From DATCRE01 sp035493595 (GTDB taxonomy: Bacteria > Bacteroidota > Bacteroidia > Cytophagales > Cyclobacteriaceae), in contig DATJHZ010000497.1 in the NCBI GenBank assembly GCA_035493595.1, positions 13,958 to 77,957 of the forward strand: a DNA stretch of 64,000 bases, read 5' to 3'. A program made the position numbers and the translations under genes. The notes under the pieces were generated by a model. It searched no databases, had not been told where the DNA came from, and saw only the letters and a list, made by a program, of their open reading frames with translations. Shown in pieces: positions 44,015 through 52,499 of the stretch. Every line of letters starts with the position of its first letter. The stretch's first letter is position 1.

Positions 44015-47000
44015 TGGGAAAGCAGGTTAAAGGATGGGTGCCGCCAGAAGATGCTGTTGAATCAACAGTAATAGAAGAATCTGGTTCATCTGAAGGCACT
44101 CCATCATGGACTCCTCCGGCAGACGCTATTGTATCTGAACCTGTAAAAAAAAAAGATCAATCAGTTTCTTCGAGCGACTCAAGCGTTCCTGGCGAGCCTT
44201 CTGGAAAGAGTACAACAAATATTCAATTAAGCGATCAGCAAAAACAAACTCTGCTAAAAAACACCGCTCCAAAAACAGAGCAGCAAAAACTATTTGAGAG
44301 CACTCAGAAGACCGCTGATGAACGTAGCGCACGAGAGTTTGTCACTGGTGAAAAAGAATCTAAAGATTTCATCTCTTCCTTAACAAGCACCATTCATAGT
44401 GGTATTGTTGATCAATTGCCAAAAGAATATTATACGCAACGCCTGCGGATGAGTAAAGGTGACTTTACTGATCTGTATGATAAGCGTAGTGATCTGAATG
44501 CTTTTGGCGCAGACTCATTCACCAATAAATTACCGAAAGGAACTTCACTTAATGATTTTACTGAATGGAATTTAAAGCAGCCAAGTGCCATTTCTAAAAA
44601 GTCAATCAATGAGCGTGCTAAAATATTTTTAACTGAAAAGTTAGGAGCAAAAGGATTTGAAGATTTAAAATCACAGTTCGCTGTAAAAAATGTAGAACAG
44701 CGTTTAGGTTTTGAGAAAAACATCGAAGAACAAAATATTGAAGCTGGTTCTAAATTAAAAGGTGTCATTCAGGATTTGAAAGAAGTTAATGGCGCTGGTG
44801 ACTTTCTGAGTTTTGCCGGTAATATGATTGGGCAAGCTGTATACCGTGCGCCAACATCTATTGTAGGTGGTCCTACTGGATCAATCATATCAGAGTCGGC
44901 CGCTATCTATGATCGCCAGCTTGATCTTATTGCTGAGAATGAAAGCCAGAAGGAAGGAAGACCAGTTACCCGGGCAGAAGTAGTTGAGCGTGGATTAGAT
45001 AAGCCCGCTGAAGGACAAGCCTTGGCGGTACTTGCTGGATCACTTGATGCTTTGAGTGAATTTAATCTGATCGGTATGTTTAAAAAAGCAGCTGGTAAAC
45101 AGTTGACTCAAAGCATGGCAAAGCAATTTGCGAAAGGATTTGTTCGGGGTGCCGCGCCGGAAGTAGCAACTGAAGTTGCCCAGGGAGAACTTGAAGAATT
45201 TGCTGCCTCTAAAGGTGCTGGCGTTGAATATCATCCTGATGGCTGGAGAATGGCTACCTCTGCCGTTGGTGCATTAATAGGCGGAGGTGCCATTGGTGGA
45301 TTGTCAACTGTTAAGTTATCAGAACATCAACAAGAACAATCAGCACCGGAATTAGTTAAAGAACAGACAGAGAATTTATCATCAACAGATACTCATTTCA
45401 TTGAGCAAGCTGCTGATGTGATTGATAAAAAAGTTCAGGGTAGTCCTGATGATGCTACCGTTGCACTGGAGAAACCAAAAGAGGAAGAACCAGTGAGTAA
45501 TGTAACAATAGAACATACTTTACCAACAACAAAACCAGAAGACAATGCCATTCAAGAGCAACGCACAGAGGAAATACTTCAACGTCAACCGGAAGAAACT
45601 GGAAGCTCAGGGAGTGAACGTGGACGAGTGGAACGAAGCCAGCAAGGGGAAAGTACTACCGGAGAAAGTGGGCAAGAAGAAAAGCCTGCTACACAGAATG
45701 AAGGAACGGAAGAAAACCAAATAAACGATGAAAGTCTACAGCAACAAAAAGAAACCGAAGCTGGGATCGGGGGAACGGTTCAAGGAACTGAAGAACAAAC
45801 TCAGCCATCAGAAGGGAGTGAAGAATCCAGCAGCAATCGCGGCAGCGGCGGGAATGAAAAAATACGGCAAGGAGAAGATGGAGGAAATGGCACAGAAGGG
45901 CAAAAAGAAGTAAATAAAAAGTCACTTCTTAATCGAGCTTATAAAGGAGCTACTGATGAACAAGTAAAAGCATCAATTGAAAAGCATGGATTAAACTATG
46001 AAGTGGAAAGCCATGTTGCTGCTGAAAAATCTGCTGCCAATTTTATTAAAGATGTTGGTATTGATAATGCTATTGAAGCCGTTCGAAAGAATGAAGTAGA
46101 TGATGGTGCCGCTGCATTTGTATGGTCAAAAGCTATTGATGATGTTGGTGAAAAATTATCTAAGACATCTTCTCCAGAAGAAATAAAAACATTGACAGAT
46201 CAGCAGACAGCACTTATTGATGAGTTCGATAAAAAGGCACGATCTGGCGGACGCTTCATATCTGCTCTCCAAGAAGTTTACCGCTCGTCTGATTTTGGGT
46301 ACAGTAAAGACTATCAAGTCAAAAAATATAAAGAGGTTAATAATGGTAAAATATCTTCTGAGATAGAGGCTAAATTCACTGAACTTGAAAAGCAATTAAA
46401 AGAAGTCAATGCTAAACTGAAGGCATATGAGGAATCGCAAGCTAAATCTAAGTCGAAAGAGTCAGTTCAGAATCTTCGCGTGGATTTGCAGGCTCAAAAA
46501 GAAAAGAGGATTAAACTGGCTGCCGAAAAGAAAGCTAAGATTGATGAATTTTTCAATTCTCTTAAAGTAAAGAATGAACCCGGTAAGCTAAACTCCATCA
46601 CCCAGGTAATTGGTGAGGCTGTATGGAATGGATCAATCGAAGTAATGCGTAAGGCTGTGATGGCCGGTGCTGATGTAGCCATGGCAATACAATCTGGTAT
46701 TGACTATATCAATGAGCATTATCGTGGTGATGATTTTAAAGAAGAGGACTTCAGGACCATGATGCAGCCAGGCATCGAGCAATTAATTCCTTCCTCTGAA
46801 GAATCAAAGATCAGTAAGCCAAAAATGAAAGATGGTAAACTGATTATTCCATCCGCCATGGTCCGCCAATTGGTTGAAGAGGGTGTTGATAATATTGAAG
46901 ACCTAACACAATCCATCCATGATCTGATTAAAGATGAGATGCCTGATGTATCGCTTCGTGAAGTGCGTGATGCCATCACGAAGTATGGTGAGACGAGATC

Positions 47001-49008
47001 ATTATCCCAGGATGAGATTAATACCAAAATACGTGAGTTAAAACGTGTAGGTAAACTGGTGTCTGCATTGGAGGATGTTCAGAATAAATTACGTCCGCTT
47101 CGTAGTGGAGTTCAGCGTGATAAACTCACTGACCAGGAGCGCCGCATGCAGCGTGAGATTAAAGAGGCAATGAAAGATTTGCCGGTTGATGAAGCAGAGC
47201 AGGCTGAAGCATGGAAAAATGCACTTGATGCTGTAAAGTCAAGACTTAAAAATAGTATTACTGATCTTGAGGAACAGATTAAAACCGGGGCTAAAACGCC
47301 AAAGAAAAAAGGTATTGAGTATGATCAGGAGGCTAAAGATTTAAAACAACAGCGCGATGATCTGAAAAAAATATTGGAAGCCACTGAGGGCAAGCAGACT
47401 TTATCCGATGAGCAGAAAACCAGAAATGCTGTAAATGCTACTCAAAAGGCTATTGATGAGTATGAACGCCGTATATCAGAAAAGGATTTTTCAGTTAAGC
47501 AGAAGTCAACCACTAAAGAAACTCAGGAGTTAAAAGATCTTCGCGATGCCAGAGATAAACTGAAATTCACTTACAAGCAACTTGAAAAAGATTTAGGCGT
47601 GGCTGATAAGAAGCGTCTTGAGAATTATAAAAAAGCTATCAAAAAATCAGTCTCTTCTTACGAAGATCGAATTAAAAAGAAAGATTTTACAAAACCTGTA
47701 AAAGCAAAGCCATTAGCATTAGACAAAGAAGCCTCTGACTTAAAATTGGAGCGCGATAAAATAAAAGCTCAGTTTGATGTTGAGCAAGAAAAGGTAAGGT
47801 TGGCTAATAGGCCAATGAGTGAAAAGATATGGGATACAGCGGTAGACGTATGGAATTTACCAAAATCATTTCTTGCGTCTATTGATATGTCTGCTCCATT
47901 CCGCCAGGGTGCCTTATTATCGGCTGCTAATCCAAAAGCTGGTGGCAGATCATTTGTCGAAATGTTTAAGCAGGCATTCTCTCAAAAGAAAGCTGATGAA
48001 TGGCTATTGAAGTTAAAGGATAGTCCAGAGTATCAGTTGATGAAACAGAGCAAACTTTATATTGCTGAGTCAAATACAAAATTAACTGCGAAAGAAGAAC
48101 AATTCTTATCCAATCTTGCCAGTAAAATACCTGTTATTGGAAGACTGGTAAAAGGTAGTGAACGTGCTTACTCAGGATATCTAAACAAACTTCGTGTAGA
48201 TGTTTTTGCTAATGGTGTTGATCGATTAATGGAGCAAGGTATCACGCCAGAATCAAATCCTGAAGCATATAAGGCATGGGCAAGCTTTATTAATAACGCC
48301 ACCGGACGTGGAAATCTTGGAGCCCTCGAAACTTCTGCTACAGTGCTTAATGGATTCTTCTTCTCTCCAAGATATTTAGCCTCAAGAGTTAATTTATTGA
48401 ATCCGGTTACATACGCAAAGATGCCAGCGCCAGTAAGGAAAATGGCAATAAAAAATATTTTGGCTTATGCTGCTTTTGGAACATTAGTTATAACCCTGGC
48501 GGCAGCTGCTGGAGCAGATGTTGAACATGATCCTCGCTCTTCTGATTTTGGAAAAATTAAAATAGGGAATACTCGATATGATTTATGGGCTGGCTTTCAG
48601 CAAATCATTAGGCTTATTGCTCAATTGGCTACCGGAGAACGAAAAAGCACTACTACTGGAGAAATTATTAAAATTGATGGTAAGAAGTTTCCATTTGAGG
48701 ATAGAAGCGATGTGATTAAACGCTTCTTCCGCTCTAAATTAGCACCAACAGCCAGCACAGCGGTTAATTTATTGACAGGAAAAGATGTTGTCGGTAATGA
48801 GGTAACTATCCAAGGAGAAGCTATTAAAAATGTTATTCCATTATATCTTCAGGATATTGCTTCTATCTATAAAACAGAAGGACCAACAGTGCTTATTGAA
48901 TCAATGATCCCTGCATTCTTTGGCATCGGAGTGCAGAATTATGAAGCTAAAAAAGCTGGCAAAAAGAAGAAAAAGCAACGTGAGGATAGCTTAGGATTCA
49001 CGTATTAA
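44014..49008 (+). CDS. Giant internal virion/ejection protein (1664 residues)
   Basis: A 1664-residue protein. The N-terminus repeats W-x-P-P-x-D-A twice (GWVPPEDAV and SWTPPADAIV). Then come helical segments, Ala/Gly-rich hydrophobic stretches (VGALIGGGAIGGL near 420), an acidic Gln/Glu/Gly/Ser low-complexity linker (about 480-635), long charged coiled coils (about 790-1260), and a C-terminal region with NNATGRGNLGALETSATVLN and FFFSPRYLASRVNLL followed by a membrane-like helix. That C-terminal type recurs in large polyvalent phage proteins and podophage internal proteins. No lysozyme domain was recognised. The linker overlaps a nested gene (45728-45913). Confidence 0.7.
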   Translation: MGKQVKGWVPPEDAVESTVIEESGSSEGTPSWTPPADAIVSEPVKKKDQSVSSSDSSVPGEPSGKSTTNIQLSDQQKQTLLKNTAPKTEQQKLFESTQKTADERSAREFVTGEKESKDFISSLTSTIHSGIVDQLPKEYYTQRLRMSKGDFTDLYDKRSDLNAFGADSFTNKLPKGTSLNDFTEWNLKQPSAISKKSINERAKIFLTEKLGAKGFEDLKSQFAVKNVEQRLGFEKNIEEQNIEAGSKLKGVIQDLKEVNGAGDFLSFAGNMIGQAVYRAPTSIVGGPTGSIISESAAIYDRQLDLIAENESQKEGRPVTRAEVVERGLDKPAEGQALAVLAGSLDALSEFNLIGMFKKAAGKQLTQSMAKQFAKGFVRGAAPEVATEVAQGELEEFAASKGAGVEYHPDGWRMATSAVGALIGGGAIGGLSTVKLSEHQQEQSAPELVKEQTENLSSTDTHFIEQAADVIDKKVQGSPDDATVALEKPKEEEPVSNVTIEHTLPTTKPEDNAIQEQRTEEILQRQPEETGSSGSERGRVERSQQGESTTGESGQEEKPATQNEGTEENQINDESLQQQKETEAGIGGTVQGTEEQTQPSEGSEESSSNRGSGGNEKIRQGEDGGNGTEGQKEVNKKSLLNRAYKGATDEQVKASIEKHGLNYEVESHVAAEKSAANFIKDVGIDNAIEAVRKNEVDDGAAAFVWSKAIDDVGEKLSKTSSPEEIKTLTDQQTALIDEFDKKARSGGRFISALQEVYRSSDFGYSKDYQVKKYKEVNNGKISSEIEAKFTELEKQLKEVNAKLKAYEESQAKSKSKESVQNLRVDLQAQKEKRIKLAAEKKAKIDEFFNSLKVKNEPGKLNSITQVIGEAVWNGSIEVMRKAVMAGADVAMAIQSGIDYINEHYRGDDFKEEDFRTMMQPGIEQLIPSSEESKISKPKMKDGKLIIPSAMVRQLVEEGVDNIEDLTQSIHDLIKDEMPDVSLREVRDAITKYGETRSLSQDEINTKIRELKRVGKLVSALEDVQNKLRPLRSGVQRDKLTDQERRMQREIKEAMKDLPVDEAEQAEAWKNALDAVKSRLKNSITDLEEQIKTGAKTPKKKGIEYDQEAKDLKQQRDDLKKILEATEGKQTLSDEQKTRNAVNATQKAIDEYERRISEKDFSVKQKSTTKETQELKDLRDARDKLKFTYKQLEKDLGVADKKRLENYKKAIKKSVSSYEDRIKKKDFTKPVKAKPLALDKEASDLKLERDKIKAQFDVEQEKVRLANRPMSEKIWDTAVDVWNLPKSFLASIDMSAPFRQGALLSAANPKAGGRSFVEMFKQAFSQKKADEWLLKLKDSPEYQLMKQSKLYIAESNTKLTAKEEQFLSNLASKIPVIGRLVKGSERAYSGYLNKLRVDVFANGVDRLMEQGITPESNPEAYKAWASFINNATGRGNLGALETSATVLNGFFFSPRYLASRVNLLNPVTYAKMPAPVRKMAIKNILAYAAFGTLVITLAAAAGADVEHDPRSSDFGKIKIGNTRYDLWAGFQQIIRLIAQLATGERKSTTTGEIIKIDGKKFPFEDRSDVIKRFFRSKLAPTASTAVNLLTGKDVVGNEVTIQGEAIKNVIPLYLQDIASIYKTEGPTVLIESMIPAFFGIGVQNYEAKKAGKKKKKQREDSLGFTY
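45728..45913 (+). CDS. Nested out-of-frame gene, small basic conserved phage protein
   Basis: A 61-residue frame lying entirely inside the giant ejection gene, shifted by +1. It reads MKVYSNKKKPKLGSGERFKE and ends KNPAAIAAAAGMKKYGKEKM plus a Lys-rich tail. The pattern G-x-G-x-R-F-x-x-L, then a conserved NPAAIAAAAG, KKYGK and a KG-rich end matches a family of short phage proteins I recognise from other genomes. The host frame here encodes only low-complexity Gln/Glu/Gly/Ser sequence, as expected if this frame is the constrained one. Function unknown. Confidence 0.65.
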   Translation: MKVYSNKKKPKLGSGERFKELKNKLSHQKGVKNPAAIAAAAGMKKYGKEKMEEMAQKGKKK

Positions 49009-49048
49009 AAATTATGACTAAATTTACTCATCCTTAATAATATTCACT

Positions 49049-49552
49049 ATGGTTAACGAGACACTATTTCACAATGAAAGCGCGGTCTTCAGGGCTGTTA
49101 CCGGCGGAGCCTACAACATTCCAAACTCATACGGGGATATTATGGCCGGAACATCTTTCCCAAAGAAAGGCACTATTCCAATCGCAGTAACGTCTCTTGG
49201 CACAATCACATCAGGAGGTAAATGCGTTCGTGGAGTTGGCACTCAGTTCACAAGATTATTAATAGGAAGTTATTTGTATGACGGTAATGTACTTCGTCAG
49301 ATTGATTATATCGTGAGTGATACCATGCTTTTCTTAAAGCAGGCATTTCCTACTGATATTTCTGTGGGAATAGCATTGAAATTTGTGGAGCGTCAATATT
49401 ATAAAATGATTATTGCCACCAGTACCGATTCAGCCAATCCTGCTATTTTACAAGAAGCACCATTCAGGCCTAACGATAAAGTGTTTGATGGCGGCGCACC
49501 TTACAGCTACGATGCAACAACTGGAGAAATTTCTTTCCAGGTTAGTCAATAA
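49049..49552 (+). CDS. Small beta-rich structural protein
   Basis: A 167-residue protein (MVNETLFHNESAVFRAVTGG) with strand-rich segments GGKCVRGVGTQFTRLLIGSY and YLYDGNVLRQIDYIVSDTML, resembling beta-sandwich domains of tail or fibre attachment proteins. It is the last structural-looking gene before the lysis-type cassette. The exact position in the virion is not deducible. Confidence 0.6.
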   Translation: MVNETLFHNESAVFRAVTGGAYNIPNSYGDIMAGTSFPKKGTIPIAVTSLGTITSGGKCVRGVGTQFTRLLIGSYLYDGNVLRQIDYIVSDTMLFLKQAFPTDISVGIALKFVERQYYKMIIATSTDSANPAILQEAPFRPNDKVFDGGAPYSYDATTGEISFQVSQ

Positions 49553-49603
49553 TACCGGATAAATAAGGTATTCTTGAACTATAGTTAAAGGTTAGGTAAA
49601 TTT

Positions 49604-49819
49604 ATGGGGAAGAAGTTACCCATAAAGATGATGAACGGGATATATGCACTATTCTTACTTGGTTTAGCCTTGATGTACACTTCGAATAGGAGGATGCAAA
49701 AGAAAAATATAAACCAGGATTCGATCATCAAAAATCTTAATGAACGGCTTTCAATAAGCAATCAAAAAGTTAATGACCTTGAAGAAAAAATTGCTAAACT
49801 GATTCAGAGATATGAGTAA
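49604..49819 (+). CDS. Small membrane-anchored coiled-coil protein (spanin-like)
   Basis: A 71-residue protein with an N-terminal transmembrane helix (residues 10-26, MNGIYALFLLGLALMYT) and a C-terminal coiled coil (IKNLNERLSISNQKVNDLEE). This topology is like the inner-membrane spanin of gram-negative phages, although it is short. It opens a run of small membrane genes before the DUF5675 gene. Its stop overlaps the next short gene. Confidence 0.55.
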   Translation: MGKKLPIKMMNGIYALFLLGLALMYTSNRRMQKKNINQDSIIKNLNERLSISNQKVNDLEEKIAKLIQRYE

Positions 49820-49943
49820 CAAGAAAAAATCACCAAAAAAAGTTGCTAAGAAGAAACCAATCGTGAAATCTTCTAAGTCTAAAACAGCAACCACGTTGGA
49901 CTCAACGCCAGAAAACCCATCACCAATTCCTCCACATAAATAA
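49812..49943 (+). CDS. 43-residue Lys-rich protein
   Basis: A short frame starting with ATG 49812 inside the end of the previous gene and ending six bases before the next ATG. It reads MSNKKKSPKKVAKKKPIVKS followed by Ser/Thr/Pro residues, and is highly basic and disordered. The overlap and tight packing suggest it is expressed. A nucleic-acid-binding or charge-neutralising role is possible. Confidence 0.5.
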   Translation: MSNKKKSPKKVAKKKPIVKSSKSKTATTLDSTPENPSPIPPHK

Positions 49944-49949
49944 CGGAGG

Positions 49950-50396
49950 ATGAATTTTATTAATAAAGTTTATAAATGGCTTTCTGCTCAGGATGCCATT
50001 CTTATCATTGTCATAGCTATTGTAATGAATCGTTTTACAAGCTGGCTACCAGAATATTATTACATTAAACCCTTTCCTTTTCATAAAATCCTTGATAAAG
50101 ATGGTCATGAAACAGGGCTTACGATTCAAACTTATTACTACATTTTTTGCTATCACCTCCAGTGGTTAGCCTTCTGGCAATACTGTAAAACTAAAAATAA
50201 AGCCATTCCACAGGCAAATAAGATGTTTTATGCTTTCAGAGCGATAGAGATTGTATCTTTACTTGACTTCTTTCTTATCTATGAACAATCCTGGGGAACA
50301 GTTTTTGGATGGGGAGTAGAGTTCACAGACTTTAAAATACTTTTATACTTAATCTTCTTCGTAAAATGGACAAATTTCAGACGATCTTCTTTATAG
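49950..50396 (+). CDS. Multi-pass membrane protein, holin candidate
   Basis: A 148-residue protein with about four hydrophobic segments: AILIIVIAIVMNRFTSWL near 16-33, YYIFCYHLQWLAFWQYC near 63-79, FRAIEIVSLLDFFLIYE near 96-112 and FKILLYLIFFVKW near 128-140. It is preceded by GGAGG abutting the ATG. It lies in the lysis-type cassette and could form membrane lesions, but it is not a recognised holin family. Confidence 0.5.
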   Translation: MNFINKVYKWLSAQDAILIIVIAIVMNRFTSWLPEYYYIKPFPFHKILDKDGHETGLTIQTYYYIFCYHLQWLAFWQYCKTKNKAIPQANKMFYAFRAIEIVSLLDFFLIYEQSWGTVFGWGVEFTDFKILLYLIFFVKWTNFRRSSL

Positions 50397-50611
50397 TTTA
50401 TGGTTCTGTACTCGGGTGGCTTTCACTATCCAGCATCAGGCAGGGTAAACAAATTGTCGTACAGCAGGCAACAAGCGGTAACATTGACCGGACTTTAACA
50501 GCCATGGATAAAAAAATTGATGCATTAGGTGTCAGAATTGATTTGTTCATGAAGAATGAAATTGACGTTCTAAAAGACATTTCAAAATCATTTGTTAAAA
50601 ATGGAAACTAA
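50366..50611 (+). CDS. Membrane-anchored coiled-coil protein, spanin/holin-like
   Basis: An 81-residue protein that overlaps its upstream neighbour by 31 bases. It has one N-terminal hydrophobic segment (FQTIFFIVYGSVLGWLSL, residues 4-21) and then a coiled coil (DRTLTAMDKKIDALGVRIDL). Again this is an inner-membrane spanin-like layout. Its 3' end overlaps the DUF5675 gene by 11 bases, which supports a shared lysis function. Confidence 0.55.
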   Translation: MDKFQTIFFIVYGSVLGWLSLSSIRQGKQIVVQQATSGNIDRTLTAMDKKIDALGVRIDLFMKNEIDVLKDISKSFVKNGN

Positions 50612-51083
50612 TTTAAAACACTTCATTCTTGAACGGGTCTATTTACCTACTGAAACACTAGGTAGTTGGTATGATGGGGCTACATTGATTTGTAAGACGA
50701 TGGAATTAAGGTGGCTAAACAACCAACGTGATAATCCTAACACTGTTGAGAATGATGCAAGCTGTATTCCTGAAGGTGTTTATATTATCGAGAAGCAGGC
50801 ACCAAAGGAAGATCGTCCTTACGGATATTTTAGATTTCGGGCTATTCCTGGGCGATCATTAAATAAATACATCAAAGACAAGCTTGGAAATTATATGAGT
50901 TCTATTCTTGTTCATCGTATCTCATATGTTAAAGACTTACTCGGATGCCTTGGTGTGGGGGGTAGATTTGCTGATTTGAATAAAGATGGTGTATTGGATA
51001 TGGCAGATAGTTCTTCAAAACTTGAATGGATGTATCGTAATTTACCAGATGTTTTTATTTTAGAAATAAAGAAAAAGCCATGA
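50601..51083 (+). CDS. DUF5675 family protein, probable lysis enzyme
   Basis: A 160-residue protein counted from ATG 50601; an in-frame TTG nine bases earlier exists. It matches DUF5675, with CKTMELRWLNNQRDNPNTVE, CIPEGVYIIEKQ, RFRAIPGRSL, a conserved region ILVHRISYVKDLLGCLGVGG and a C-terminal helix. The family occurs in Bacteroidota phages in the lysin position and is thought to act on the cell wall, but catalysis is not established. Membrane genes upstream and a hydrolase downstream support a lysis role. Confidence 0.75.
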   Translation: METNLKHFILERVYLPTETLGSWYDGATLICKTMELRWLNNQRDNPNTVENDASCIPEGVYIIEKQAPKEDRPYGYFRFRAIPGRSLNKYIKDKLGNYMSSILVHRISYVKDLLGCLGVGGRFADLNKDGVLDMADSSSKLEWMYRNLPDVFILEIKKKP

Positions 51084-51745
51084 AAGAATCAACAGTAATC
51101 GGAGATGTATTTAAGATCGGTAAGTCTACCTGGAAGCTTAATTACAAACTTTGGTTAGCCAAAGTACCTTCAAAAAACTTTCTTATTTGCTTACACGGTT
51201 CAGGTGAAGTTGGCCCTGCTGATGGATCAAGAATCAGCTTAGTTCAGAAGTATGGTATTCCTAATCTGGCTGCTAATGGCTTTGAATTTGATTACAACAT
51301 CATTGCTTTTCAGGTTGAGACTAATTATACGCAGTTGGTGAAATGTGCTCCACAATTTGTTATGGCAAAATTTGGTGCTGAAAAAATTGGTTGTACCGGA
51401 CTCAGTCTAGGAGGTATTGCCACAGACGCATTACTACTTAAGCCAGGTGCTAGTCTGCTGAATTTCGTCGCTCCTGTATGTGGAAAGGTATCACCACCAT
51501 GGTACATGAGTATTTCCGCTTATGCTGCTACATTCCCTGAGATTCCGATTCAGGCATGGCATGGAGACAAAGACAAGACAGTATCATTTACTACGGATAA
51601 GAAATTCATTGAGGCTTATAATGCATCACACATTCATCAGGTAGATTTTCGCGTGCTACCTGGAATGGGCCATAATATTTGGGATGTTGCTTATGCGACG
51701 AATAGTGACTTATTGAAATGGATTAATCTTCAGTTTTCACTATAA
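51080..51745 (+). CDS. Alpha/beta hydrolase (esterase/lipase type)
   Basis: A 221-residue alpha/beta hydrolase with the oxyanion turn LHGSGEVG (38-45), nucleophile elbow GLSLGG (107-112, Ser109), acid in WHGDKDKTV (Asp163 or Asp165) and catalytic His in GMGHNIW (His198). No signal peptide. It is embedded in the lysis-type cassette between the DUF5675 and holin-like genes with ATGA-type overlaps. It may hydrolyse an envelope ester or acyl group, analogous in idea to mycobacteriophage LysB, but the substrate is unknown. Confidence 0.75.
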   Translation: MKESTVIGDVFKIGKSTWKLNYKLWLAKVPSKNFLICLHGSGEVGPADGSRISLVQKYGIPNLAANGFEFDYNIIAFQVETNYTQLVKCAPQFVMAKFGAEKIGCTGLSLGGIATDALLLKPGASLLNFVAPVCGKVSPPWYMSISAYAATFPEIPIQAWHGDKDKTVSFTTDKKFIEAYNASHIHQVDFRVLPGMGHNIWDVAYATNSDLLKWINLQFSL

Positions 51746-52038
51746 TGAAATTTGTAGACAATCTCGTAAATGCATTACACAATAAACCTGAAGGATTCAG
51801 TGCCCGAAAACTCGCTTCTTTCACTGGTGTTTGTGTCTCTGTGTTTATCACAATAAAATACACTGATGATAAAGTGCTCGTTAGTGTGTTAACCGTTTGG
51901 TTGCTCTTTGCTTTATTATGTCTCGGGATTATAACTTTTCAGCAGATCATGGATTTTAAATCTGGAAGAACTACGACTACTACTTCCAATATGAAAGTAG
52001 AGACTACAGATACCAAAACTGAGCAGAAAAATACTTAA
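51745..52038 (+). CDS. Holin-like protein
   Basis: A 97-residue protein with two hydrophobic segments, LASFTGVCVSVFITIKY (about 24-40) and VLTVWLLFALLCLGIITF (about 49-66), and a Thr/Lys-rich cytoplasmic tail. The layout and position at the end of the lysis-type cassette are typical of phage holins of the two-helix type found beside Bacteroidota phage lysins. It shares one base with the hydrolase stop. Confidence 0.65.
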   Translation: MKFVDNLVNALHNKPEGFSARKLASFTGVCVSVFITIKYTDDKVLVSVLTVWLLFALLCLGIITFQQIMDFKSGRTTTTTSNMKVETTDTKTEQKNT

Positions 52039-52092
52039 TATTACAATTGAATCTATCTCCGAGCAGCACACTTGAAGATCTGGATGCCTCCG

Positions 52093-52126
52093 ACCCTGGG
52101 ACTTGATCTCGGGGTTTTCTTTTTTT
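52093..52126 (+). terminator. Terminator of the late operon
   Basis: A nine-base stem ACCCTGGGA/TCTCGGGGT (with G-T pairs) and loop CTTGA at 52093-52115, then TTTCTTTTTTT. It lies 55 bases after the holin-like gene and would end the long structural and lysis transcript. Confidence 0.8.
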
Positions 52127-52131
52127 AAAGA

Positions 52132-52169
52132 AACTCCACTAACTACGAAACTTTAAAATTAGTGGAGTT
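52132..52169. terminator. Inverted repeat between convergent operons
   Basis: A perfect 11-base inverted repeat AACTCCACTAA/TTAGTGGAGTT (52132-52142 and 52159-52169) lies between the late operon end and the convergent minus-strand gene. T-rich sequence follows on the plus side. It can serve as a back-up or bidirectional terminator. Confidence 0.65.
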
Positions 52170-52178
52170 CTATTTTAT

Positions 52179-52496
52179 TTATTTACAGCCTGCCGGTTTC
52201 GGATGACCATTATTAATACAATAACTATTAGCTACAAGAACAGCACAAAAAGCGGTGCCACATCCATAAAGATTATAGCATTTACAATTCTGCCAGCCGT
52301 AATCAATGCTACTTGATGCCAGATTAATTGGAATCATCTTGGGCGAAAATGTTAAATTGGAAAAGTCATGAACAAGATAAAGCTTCTCAGCACTTATCGA
52401 AGTTTCACTTTTCTTTTTTACGGTGTTTGCCTCCGTTAGGCCTGTGAGTACAGCCACTATGGCTATAGTCAACAGTATGGTAAATAGTTTACGCAT
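52179..52496 (-). CDS. Secreted cysteine-rich protein
   Basis: A 105-residue protein with a clear signal peptide (MRKLFTILLTIAIVAVLTGL, probable cleavage after residue 23, Ala) and a mature domain with six Cys in the last 40 residues, including NCKCYNLYGCGTAFC. The Cys spacing suggests two or three disulfides formed in the periplasm. It is cotranscribed behind the tandem GroES-like gene. Possible roles are superinfection exclusion or envelope modification. No family recognised. Confidence 0.6.
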   Translation of the reverse strand: MRKLFTILLTIAIVAVLTGLTEANTVKKKSETSISAEKLYLVHDFSNLTFSPKMIPINLASSSIDYGWQNCKCYNLYGCGTAFCAVLVANSYCINNGHPKPAGCK

Positions 52497-52499
52497 AAA

